Below are positions 1 through 6,217 of a stretch of DNA of 11,320 nt, piece after piece. The DNA is from Thiohalobacter sp. (GTDB lineage: Bacteria; Pseudomonadota; Gammaproteobacteria; DSM-19610): NCBI GenBank assembly GCA_027080445.1, contig JALWRY010000291.1:1-11320 (forward strand), in the 5' to 3' direction. The notes under the pieces were generated by a model. That model worked only from the letters and a program-made list of their open reading frames with translations, had not been told where the DNA came from and searched no databases. Position 1 is the stretch's first letter; the number at the start of each line of letters is the position of its first letter. Made by a program: the position numbers and the translations under genes.

Positions 1-1055
1 AGCTGGAACATCGCCTGGCCGACGTCGATGAGAGCGACCTGGAGGTGCAAATGGACCGCTTGCGCCAGTTTCGCCACGCCATGGTACTGCGGGTGGCGGC
101 CGCCGATATCGCCGGCGCGGCGCCGGTCATGCGGGTCAGCGACGAGCTGACGGCCATTGCCGAAGTGGTACTGGAGAAGGTGCTGTCGCTGGCCTGGGCC
201 GGGTTGCGGCGGCGTCACGGCGAGCCGCACTGCAAGGCCAGGGGCCGGCAACGGCGTGTGGCGTTTGCCATCATCGGCTATGGCAAGCTGGGCGGTGTCG
301 AACTGGGCTACGGCTCTGATCTCGACCTGGTGTTCCTGCACGACAGCCGCGGCAGCGCGCAGCGTACCAGCGGCCCGAAACCGGTCGACAATGCGGTGTT
401 CTTCGCCCGGCTCGGGCAGCGCGTGATCCACATGTTGGAAGCTTTTACCGCCGCCGGTATGCTCTACGAAGTGGATATGCGCCTGCGCCCTTCCGGCAAC
501 TCGGGGATGCTGGTCAGCGAGATCGACGCCTTTGCCGACTACCAGCTCAACGAGGCCTGGACCTGGGAACATCAGGCGCTGGTGCGGGCGCGGCTGGTAG
601 CGGGCGAACGTGCGCTGGAAAAACCCTTCCAACGCGTGCGACGCCAGGTGCTGGTAGCCTGTGCCGACCAGCCCGGCTTGCGCGAGCAGGTGCGTGATAT
701 GCGCGAACGCATGCGTCGCGAACTGGGCTGGCGTGGCGCGGGATTTCACCTGAAACAGGACCCGGGAGGTATCGTTGATATCGAATTTATGGTGCAATAC
801 CTCGTCCTGCGCTGGAGCAAGGCCCACCCGGCATTGACCGGGCACACCGACACCATCAGTCTGCTGAAGGTGCTGGCGAGGGAAAGCCTGCTCAAGTCTG
901 CGTATGCCCAGATCCTGATCGAGGCTTACCAGCAATACCGCGGCGTCCTCCACCGGCTGACGCTCGCCGAAGCGCGGCCGGTGATTGATGATGAACGGCT
1001 GGAGCGGCCACGCAGGCAAGTGCGCAAACTGTGGCGCGAGCTGATGGAAGATTGA
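1..1055 (+). CDS. glnE: Glutamine synthetase adenylyltransferase/deadenylylase, C-terminal part (5' end outside window)
   Basis: This is the C-terminal part of the bifunctional enzyme that adenylylates and deadenylylates glutamine synthetase (GlnA) in response to PII, in the cytoplasm. The reading frame is open from the window edge (first full codon at 3), and about 350 codons are visible of a family whose E. coli member is about 946 residues. What remains is the C-terminal adenylyltransferase half. A nucleotidyltransferase signature lies at about 276-345 (YGKLGG, then ELGYGSDLDLVF, with the metal-binding SDLD at 315-326). It is followed by DMRLRPSGNSG and a helical GlnD/GlnE-type domain containing FHLKQDPGGIVDIEF (about 745-790). 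The TGA stop is at 1053-1055. ilvE starts 33 nt downstream after an AT-rich linker, an adjacency also known in pseudomonads. Identity is secure; the N-terminal deadenylylase half cannot be judged. Confidence 0.96.
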   Translation, partial: LEHRLADVDESDLEVQMDRLRQFRHAMVLRVAAADIAGAAPVMRVSDELTAIAEVVLEKVLSLAWAGLRRRHGEPHCKARGRQRRVAFAIIGYGKLGGVELGYGSDLDLVFLHDSRGSAQRTSGPKPVDNAVFFARLGQRVIHMLEAFTAAGMLYEVDMRLRPSGNSGMLVSEIDAFADYQLNEAWTWEHQALVRARLVAGERALEKPFQRVRRQVLVACADQPGLREQVRDMRERMRRELGWRGAGFHLKQDPGGIVDIEFMVQYLVLRWSKAHPALTGHTDTISLLKVLARESLLKSAYAQILIEAYQQYRGVLHRLTLAEARPVIDDERLERPRRQVRKLWRELMED

Positions 1056-1088
1056 TAAAAATTTATTTAAATTTGAAGGAGAAGTTCG
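1056..1088 (+). promoter_or_regulatory. AT-rich glnE-ilvE spacer with strong ilvE ribosome binding site
   Basis: The 33-nt spacer begins with an A/T-only run (about 1056-1073) that stands out in this GC-rich window. It ends with a purine-rich Shine-Dalgarno, AAGGAGAAG, about 5-8 nt before the ilvE ATG. The AT run could hold a -10 element, but I see no convincing -35, so only the ribosome binding site is well supported. It fixes the ilvE start at 1089 rather than the second ATG at 1095. Confidence 0.5.
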
Positions 1089-2024
1089 ATGTCGATGGCT
1101 GACCGTGACGGTGTCATCTGGTATGACGGCGAAATGCGCCCCTGGCGCGATGCCACCACCCATGTGCTCACGCATACCCTGCACTACGGTATGGGCGTGT
1201 TCGAGGGCGTACGCGCCTATGACGCCGAACAGGGCACGGCGATCTTTCGCCTGCATGACCATACCGACAGGCTGTTCCGCTCTGCGCACATCCTGCAAAT
1301 GCCCATGCCCTTCGACAAGGACACCCTCAACCAGGCGCAGCTCGACGTGGTGCGCGAGAACGGCCTGAGTTCCGCCTACCTGCGGCCCATGTGCTTCTAC
1401 GGTTCCGAGGGGATGGGGCTGCGCGCCGACAACCTGAAAGTGCATGTCATTGTCGCTGCCTGGGAGTGGGGCGCCTATCTCGGCAAGGAAAACCTGGAAA
1501 AAGGCATTCGTATCCGCACCTCGTCCTACACGCGCCACCACGTCAACATCACCATGTGCAAGGCCAAGGCCAACGGCAACTACATGAACTCCATGCTGGC
1601 ACTGCAGGAGGCGATGACCTGCGGTTATGATGAAGCCATGCTGCTGGATGCCGAAGGTTACGTGGCGGAAGGCAGCGGGGAGAACATTTTTATTGTCCGC
1701 AATGGCGTGCTCTACACCCCGGACCTGACCTCGGCGCTGGAAGGCATTACCCGTGCAACCATCATGACACTGGCGCAGGAACAGGGGCTTGAGATTCGCG
1801 AGAAGCGCATTACCCGTGACGAGGTGTATGTGGCGGACGAAGCCTTCTTTACCGGCACCGCCGCGGAGGTGACACCGATTCGCGAAGTGGATAACCGCAC
1901 CATCGGCCAGGGTGGTCGCGGCCCGATTACCGAACAATTACAAACCCTGTATTTCGACCAGGTACACGGCCGCCGCGAGGACTATCCCGAATGGTTGTCG
2001 CTGGTCGGAGAGAATGGAGGATAA
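1089..2024 (+). CDS. ilvE: Branched-chain amino acid aminotransferase
   Basis: This is a PLP-dependent class IV (fold type IV) aminotransferase that carries out the last, reversible step of valine, leucine and isoleucine synthesis with glutamate as amino donor. Its 311 residues match the family length. Visible signatures are LHYGMGVFEGVRAY near residues 31-44 and AKANGNY at 159-165, with K160 as the likely Schiff-base lysine. VAEGSGENIF follows at about 192-201, with E194 in the position that contacts the PLP ring nitrogen, and GTAAEVTPIR lies near the C-terminus. The start follows a strong ribosome binding site. The TAA stop is 4 nt before the next gene's ATG, whose own ribosome binding site (GGAGG) lies inside the end of ilvE, so the two are almost certainly co-translated. 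D-amino-acid or aminodeoxychorismate lyase relatives share the fold, but the motifs and the glnE neighbour favour IlvE. Confidence 0.95.
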   Translation: MSMADRDGVIWYDGEMRPWRDATTHVLTHTLHYGMGVFEGVRAYDAEQGTAIFRLHDHTDRLFRSAHILQMPMPFDKDTLNQAQLDVVRENGLSSAYLRPMCFYGSEGMGLRADNLKVHVIVAAWEWGAYLGKENLEKGIRIRTSSYTRHHVNITMCKAKANGNYMNSMLALQEAMTCGYDEAMLLDAEGYVAEGSGENIFIVRNGVLYTPDLTSALEGITRATIMTLAQEQGLEIREKRITRDEVYVADEAFFTGTAAEVTPIREVDNRTIGQGGRGPITEQLQTLYFDQVHGRREDYPEWLSLVGENGG

Positions 2025-2028
2025 GCCT

Positions 2029-2250
2029 ATGCCCGGTTCCAACACCGCCGTCGATGCGCGGAGCGGCAAGCGTTATATCGAGGCCAATGCCGAAAACCGC
2101 TACGAAGTGACGCGCGCTGACCTGCCGCTGCACTGCCCGATGGACGGCATGAGCCTGTGGAACTCGCACCCGCGGGTGTATTTGCCCATCGAGGACAGCG
2201 GTCGCGTCAAATGCCCTTACTGCGGCGCCGACTACGTGCTCAAGGACTAG
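2029..2250 (+). CDS. Small zinc-finger protein, zf-CHCC (NDUFS6-like) family
   Basis: This 73-residue protein has the zf-CHCC pattern: C36, then H47 within SHPRVYLPI, then C62-P-Y-C65-G, giving one predicted Zn site. Mitochondrial NDUFS6 of complex I carries the same type of finger. In proteobacteria the small free-standing members have no assigned role and are often found near ilvE and LPS genes. I chose the ATG at 2029 because GGAGG at 2016-2020 sits 8 nt upstream. An in-frame ATG at 2014 would overlap ilvE and add five residues. There is no signal peptide or membrane segment, so it is probably cytosolic. It lies 4 nt after ilvE and 16 nt before the ELM1-family gene, so it is an operon member. 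The family call is solid; the function is unknown. Confidence 0.88.
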   Translation: MPGSNTAVDARSGKRYIEANAENRYEVTRADLPLHCPMDGMSLWNSHPRVYLPIEDSGRVKCPYCGADYVLKD

Positions 2251-2266
2251 GCGGCCGGCGGCGGTC

Positions 2267-3181
2267 GTGTCTCACGGTGCAAGCGCTGAGTCTTCCTGCA
2301 TTGTATGGCGCTTCAGTGATGGCAAGCCGGGGCACGATGCGCAGAGCCTGGGGCTGGTGCAGGCCTTGCAGTCACGTTGTGATGTCGAAGTGTATGAGAT
2401 GCCCGCCGGTCGTTGTGCTGCCGCGCTGGGCGCGTGGTTGACCGGGCGTTATGCGCCTGGGCGTGAATTGCCGTCGCCCGATCTTCTTGTCGGCGCGGGC
2501 CACGCAACCCACTGGCCCCTGCTGGCGGCGCGCCGCGCGCGCGGCGGACGCGCCGTGGTGCTGATGCAACCGAGTTTGCCCAACGCCCTGTTCGACCTGT
2601 GCCTGATCCCCGAACACGATACGCCTCACCGCGCATCTAATGTGCTGGTGACAACCGGGGTACTGAATACCCAGCGCGCATCGTCGCAGCGTATGCCGGA
2701 GCAGGGTCTGATCCTGCTGGGCGGGCCATCGCCGCATTATCGCTGGGATGATGCCGGGGTACTGGCGCAGATCGACGCGCTGTTGCGGGCGCGGCCACAG
2801 TGGCGCTGGCAGGTACTGGGTTCACGGCGGACACCGGACTCGATGCTGGCGTTACTGCGCGATCACGAGGGCGTCACGCTGTTGCCGGCCGACAGCCCGG
2901 ATCACACCCTGGCCGGGTTGTTGTCTTCTGCCACTGAAGTCCGGGTCAGCGAGGACAGCGTATCGATGATTTACGAGGCGCTCACCTGCGCCGCGCCAAC
3001 GGGTCTGTTGGCCGTCCCGCGGCGTAGCGCCAACCGCGTGACCGCCGGGGTCGATGCGCTGGTGGCGCGAGGCTGGGTGGCCGCGCCCGGCGACTGGCAA
3101 ACCCCGCCGACCGCGCCGCCACTCGATGAGGCGGGACGTTGTGCAGACTGGATAATCGAGCGATGGCTGAACGTAAACTGA
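2267..3181 (+). CDS. ELM1/GtrOC1-family putative glycosyltransferase (copy 1)
   Basis: The 304-residue protein resembles the Mito_fiss_Elm1 (DUF1022-type) family. Plant members act in mitochondrial fission; bacterial members are predicted GT-B-like glycosyltransferases of LPS or surface glycans. Visible hallmarks are RFSDGKPGHDAQSLGL at about residues 15-30, a central LLVGAGHATH segment, LILLGGPSPHY opening the second Rossmann-like half, the VLGSRRT motif, and VSEDSVSMIYEAL near the C-terminus, which resembles the nucleotide-sugar-binding region of GT-B enzymes. The start is GTG at 2267, 16 nt after the zinc-finger gene, with no strong Shine-Dalgarno; a slightly later start would still precede the first motif. 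The stop overlaps the next gene by 19 nt. It has no signal peptide, so it likely works at the cytoplasmic face. Donor and acceptor cannot be predicted. A second, divergent family member lies at 5086-6114. Confidence 0.85.
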   Translation: MSHGASAESSCIVWRFSDGKPGHDAQSLGLVQALQSRCDVEVYEMPAGRCAAALGAWLTGRYAPGRELPSPDLLVGAGHATHWPLLAARRARGGRAVVLMQPSLPNALFDLCLIPEHDTPHRASNVLVTTGVLNTQRASSQRMPEQGLILLGGPSPHYRWDDAGVLAQIDALLRARPQWRWQVLGSRRTPDSMLALLRDHEGVTLLPADSPDHTLAGLLSSATEVRVSEDSVSMIYEALTCAAPTGLLAVPRRSANRVTAGVDALVARGWVAAPGDWQTPPTAPPLDEAGRCADWIIERWLNVN

Positions 3182-4281
3182 CGGTCCTGCAACTGCTGCC
3201 GGAACTGGAGTCCGGTGGCGTCGAACGCGGCACCCTGGAAATCGCCCGTGGCCTGGTGAAAGCGGGACACCGTTCACTGGTGGTGTCCGCTGGTGGCCAG
3301 CTGGTCAGTCGCCTGACCGGGCAGGGGAGCGAACACATCGAGCTGCCGGTCGGGCGTAAATCCCTGTGGAGCCTGCGGCTGGTTTCACGCCTGCGGCGGT
3401 TGATGCTGGATGAATCCATCGACATCGTGCATGCGCGTTCGCGCCTGCCTGGCTGGCTGGCCTGGTTGGCCTGGCGCGGTCTGCCCGCCGAGTGGCGACC
3501 GGGCTTCGTGACGACGGTGCATGGTCTGTATTCCGTCAGCCGTTACAGCCGCATCATGACACGCGGCCAGCGGGTGATCGCAGTATCCGAATCCGCACGC
3601 CGTTATATTACCGACAACTACCCGAAGACCGAGGTGGCGCGCATCCGCGTGATCGAGCGCGGTATCGACCCGGAGATCTACCCCTTCGGTTTTCGTCCCG
3701 GCGATGCCTGGATCAGCCGCTGGTACCAGGATTTTCCTTTCCTGCTCGAACGGCACGTGTTGACGCTGCCCGGGCGTATCACCCGACTCAAGGGTCACGA
3801 GGACTTCCTGCACATGCTGGCGGGACTGGTCAAGGCCGGCTTGCCGGTTTACGGCCTGATCGTCGGCGGCGAAGACCCGCGCCACCGCGCCTATGCCGAA
3901 CAACTGCAAGGCACAGTGCAAAAACTCGGGCTGGACGGGCTGGTGACCTTTACCGGTCAGCGCATGGACCTGCGCGATATCCTGTCGCTGTCCAACCTGG
4001 TGTTCTCCCTGTCGAACAAGCCGGAGTCCTTTGGCCGTACGGTCTGTGAGGCGCTCAGCCTCGGCGTGCCGGTGGTGGGCTACGATCACGGCGGCGTCGG
4101 CGAGACACTGGCGCGCGTCTACCCGCAGGGGCGTGTGCCGGTCGGTGACATCGACGCCCTGACGGCCAGGGTGCAACAGTTACTGGAACATCCTGAACCG
4201 GTCGACCCGGCTGCCTTCACCAGTGTGCAGGAGATGCAGGAGCGTACGCTGGCGCTCTACCGGGAGGTCGCACCTTCGTGA
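3163..4281 (+). CDS. Glycosyltransferase, GT-B fold, family 4-like
   Basis: This 372-residue retaining-type glycosyltransferase has two Rossmann-like domains. The N-terminal acceptor domain starts LQLLPELESGGVERGTLE (residues 9-26, the usual glycine-rich first loop). A linker holds TTVHGLYS and VIAVSESARRYI (about 117-150). The C-terminal donor domain starts at LPGRITRLKGHEDF (about 202-215), continues with GLIVGGEDPR and VTFTGQRMD, and ends in the EX7E motif E288-S-F-G-R-T-V-C-E296 followed by ALSLGVPVVGYDHGG. I chose the ATG at 3163, which overlaps the preceding stop by 19 nt and precedes the first beta strand; a TTG at 3139 in the same frame is less likely. The last codons overlap the deacetylase GTG by 4 nt. 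It probably adds a sugar to LPS core or another envelope glycan; the sugar is unknown. Confidence 0.92.
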   Translation: MAERKLTVLQLLPELESGGVERGTLEIARGLVKAGHRSLVVSAGGQLVSRLTGQGSEHIELPVGRKSLWSLRLVSRLRRLMLDESIDIVHARSRLPGWLAWLAWRGLPAEWRPGFVTTVHGLYSVSRYSRIMTRGQRVIAVSESARRYITDNYPKTEVARIRVIERGIDPEIYPFGFRPGDAWISRWYQDFPFLLERHVLTLPGRITRLKGHEDFLHMLAGLVKAGLPVYGLIVGGEDPRHRAYAEQLQGTVQKLGLDGLVTFTGQRMDLRDILSLSNLVFSLSNKPESFGRTVCEALSLGVPVVGYDHGGVGETLARVYPQGRVPVGDIDALTARVQQLLEHPEPVDPAAFTSVQEMQERTLALYREVAPS

Positions 4282-5093
4282 TCAGCGCATGGTGGCTTCT
4301 GCCAGTGCTTGCCGCCGGATGGTTTTCCTGGCGTTATGCCTGGTGGCGGCCGACAGTGAACCTGCGCTACCCGCGTATCCTGATGTACCACATGATTACC
4401 GAACCGGTGGCGGGCGCGCGTTTCAACGGGCTGCGCGTTTCACCGTCGATGTTCGAACGGCAGTTGCGATGGTTGAAAGATAATGGCTGGCGAAGTTTTA
4501 CCGTCAGCGAATTGATCGACCAGGCCGGTCAGGTCGGGGAGAAAGGCTTTGCCATCACTTTCGACGACGGCTATGCCGATAACGCCACGCGGGCCCTGCC
4601 ACTGTTACAGCGGTATGGCTGCAAGGCCACCTTGTACCTGGTAGTGGATCGCCATGACCGCGACTGGTCGCGTGCGCGCAAGGCGCACCACGACAATGAT
4701 GAACTGAAAGGCATTGCCAAACTCAGCGATGAACAGGTGGAAAGCCTGCTCGCCTCCGGCTGTTTCGAGCTTGGCGCGCACACCCTGACACACCCGAATT
4801 TTCTGGAACTCGACGACGCGGCACTCCAGCAGGAATTAATTGAAGCCAAACGCCAGCTGGAACAACGCTTCCAGGTACCGGTACGCAGTTTTGCCTATCC
4901 CTTCGGTTTGTATCGCCCGCCGCAGGTCGCGGCAGTCCGCGCGGCCGGTTACGACAGCGCCGTGACCGTGCGTGAAGGCATTGACAAGCCGGCTGACTGG
5001 AACCCGCTGGAACTGGCGCGCGTCAAGATCAGCGGGCGTGACGGCATGCTGGCATTCCGGCAACGTATGCGTACAGGGCGGCGTGGTGCCTGA
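4278..5093 (+). CDS. Polysaccharide deacetylase family protein (NodB/CE4), membrane-anchored
   Basis: The 271-residue protein has one N-terminal hydrophobic segment (about residues 3-19, WWLLPVLAAGWFSW), suggesting an inner-membrane anchor with the catalytic domain outside the cytoplasm. The CE4/NodB motifs are present in order: TFDDG at 94-98 (D96 catalytic base, D97 metal), GAHTLTH at 166-172 (H168 and H172 metal ligands), and RSFAYPFG at 203-210. The family removes N-acetyl (or formyl) groups from amino sugars of surface glycans in a metal-dependent reaction. The GTG start at 4278 overlaps the preceding TGA (GTGA) and is preceded by GGGAGG at 4262-4267. Its own stop overlaps the next gene by 8 nt. 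Position between glycosyltransferase genes suggests it modifies the glycan they build; the substrate is inferred, not seen. Confidence 0.92.
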   Translation: MISAWWLLPVLAAGWFSWRYAWWRPTVNLRYPRILMYHMITEPVAGARFNGLRVSPSMFERQLRWLKDNGWRSFTVSELIDQAGQVGEKGFAITFDDGYADNATRALPLLQRYGCKATLYLVVDRHDRDWSRARKAHHDNDELKGIAKLSDEQVESLLASGCFELGAHTLTHPNFLELDDAALQQELIEAKRQLEQRFQVPVRSFAYPFGLYRPPQVAAVRAAGYDSAVTVREGIDKPADWNPLELARVKISGRDGMLAFRQRMRTGRRGA

Positions 5094-6114
5094 GCGCAGG
5101 CGGGTCTGGGTATTGTCCGATGGTCAGCCGGGCCACGACAGCCGTTCGCAGGGGATCGTTCATGCGTTAAAGGCCGTGGTCCCGCTGGATGTCCATACCA
5201 TCCATCTTGAACTGCGCATGGGGCTGGCGCGAAACGCATTGCGTTTCCTGCTGAACAAAACCGGCAGGCCGCGTTCTCTAAAGTCGCTCCGCTGGTTTTA
5301 TCGTATGGATGCCTTGCCCGGGGGTGGCTGCGACCTGCTGATATCCGCCGGTGGTAAAACCTCCTTTGCCAATGCCTGGATTGCCGCCGTCACCGGTGTG
5401 CCAAATATCTTTGCCGGTACGCTGCGCCGGTTGTTGCCGCATCACTTCAGTGTCGTCATGACACTGGAAGCGGTGCCGGGTGCGGATAACAACCTGGTTG
5501 TTCCGCTGTTGCCTTCCACGATTGATGTGCCGCGGGCGACCGAACAGGGCGAACAACTACGTCAGCGTCTCGGCGATTCCGCGCAAGCTTACTGGCTGAT
5601 GCTGATCGGCGGCAAGGGTGCAGGTTACCGGTACCGTCAGCGCGACTGGATACAACTCGCCCGACTCATGAATGTACTTGCAGAGCGATACGCTATTCGC
5701 TGGCTGCTGGTGACATCGCGCCGTACCGGTACATCGGGTGAACGCCTGCTCAGGCACAACATTGCGCCTGCATACCTGGCGCTCGCCTGCTGGAGCCGGT
5801 CCGGCGACCCCTACCAGCCGGAAGCCTGCCTGGGGGCAGCCGAACAGGTGTTCGTCAGCGAGGACAGCATGACCATGCTGACGGAAGCCATGTCGGCACA
5901 ACGTCCCGTGTACAGTCTGTACCCTGAACAGGCCCTGCCGGATCACCGCTACGCGCAAGCCTTGCAGAATTATGTCGATGCCGGGCGGCTGCGCCGGTTA
6001 GCCCTCGCGGATCTGCTGGAACAGCCGGGATTGTTCGATACGCGGCGTTATGTCCCCAAAACCGTGCCGGAAAATGATCTGGGCCAAACGCTTTTGCAGC
6101 GCCTGGGCTGGTAA
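5086..6114 (+). CDS. ELM1/GtrOC1-family putative glycosyltransferase (copy 2)
   Basis: This second ELM1-family protein (342 residues) shares copy 1's skeleton but differs in most positions. It has VWVLSDGQPGHDSRSQGI at the N-terminus, CDLLISAGGKTS in the middle, LMLIGGKGAGYRY opening the second half, LLVTSRRTGTSGERL, and VFVSEDSMTMLTEAM near the C-terminus. Of two tandem GTG codons (5083 and 5086) I prefer 5086, because AGGG at 5075-5078 then has 7-nt spacing. The frame stays open upstream to 4972, but that part overlaps the deacetylase coding sequence. It is translationally coupled to the deacetylase by an 8-nt overlap and is the last gene of the + strand run. Predicted role: transfer of a sugar in envelope glycan synthesis, probably at a different step from copy 1. 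Confidence 0.85.
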   Translation: MPERRRVWVLSDGQPGHDSRSQGIVHALKAVVPLDVHTIHLELRMGLARNALRFLLNKTGRPRSLKSLRWFYRMDALPGGGCDLLISAGGKTSFANAWIAAVTGVPNIFAGTLRRLLPHHFSVVMTLEAVPGADNNLVVPLLPSTIDVPRATEQGEQLRQRLGDSAQAYWLMLIGGKGAGYRYRQRDWIQLARLMNVLAERYAIRWLLVTSRRTGTSGERLLRHNIAPAYLALACWSRSGDPYQPEACLGAAEQVFVSEDSMTMLTEAMSAQRPVYSLYPEQALPDHRYAQALQNYVDAGRLRRLALADLLEQPGLFDTRRYVPKTVPENDLGQTLLQRLGW

Positions 6115-6140
6115 GACAAAAGCCGCCCACCCGGATGATC

Positions 6141-6203
6141 AGGTTGACAAAGTGGCTTATAAGGTTGACAATTTATCTCATAAAGTTTTCATTTAACTAG
6201 TTG
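6141..6203 (+). promoter_or_regulatory. Promoter region with 21-bp direct repeats containing TTGACA
   Basis: Two adjacent 21-bp units (6141-6161 and 6162-6182) both start AGGTTGACAA and agree at 16 of 21 positions. A third, degenerate unit (6183-6203) keeps the phase with AAGTTTTCATT. The spacing is two helical turns, so the motifs lie on one face of the DNA, as is common for operator arrays. TTGACA is also the sigma-70 -35 consensus: the box at 6144-6149 has a 4/6 -10 match (GACAAT, 6167-6172) at 17 nt. The region lies directly upstream of a gene whose product starts with a DNA-binding domain, so autoregulation is plausible but inferred. The ATG at 6218 has no Shine-Dalgarno, only an A/T-rich leader. 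Confidence 0.45.
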
Positions 6204-6217
6204 TTATATAAAAAATT

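Noticed and set aside
2029..2250. Complex I subunit annotation for the zf-CHCC protein
   Set aside because: Only the zinc-finger type is shared with NDUFS6; no nuo genes are nearby, so a complex I role is not supported.
3139..3162. TTG start for the glycosyltransferase at 3139
   Set aside because: The ATG at 3163 is a better start codon, precedes the first conserved strand and gives a shorter overlap with the upstream gene.
3385..4176. 263-codon open frame on the - strand
   Set aside because: It is antisense to the glycosyltransferase gene, gives a low-complexity His/Gln/Arg-rich translation typical of GC-rich shadow frames, and shows no family motif.
4972..5085. Open frame extending the second ELM1-family gene upstream
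   Set aside because: It lies inside the deacetylase coding sequence in another frame. The family-typical N-terminus (VWVLSDGQPGHD) begins just after the GTG at 5086.
6121..6158. Possible terminator hairpin after the second ELM1-family gene (AGCC..CCAC with GTGGCT)
   Set aside because: The arms pair imperfectly, the loop is over 20 nt and no T-run follows, so an intrinsic terminator is not supported.
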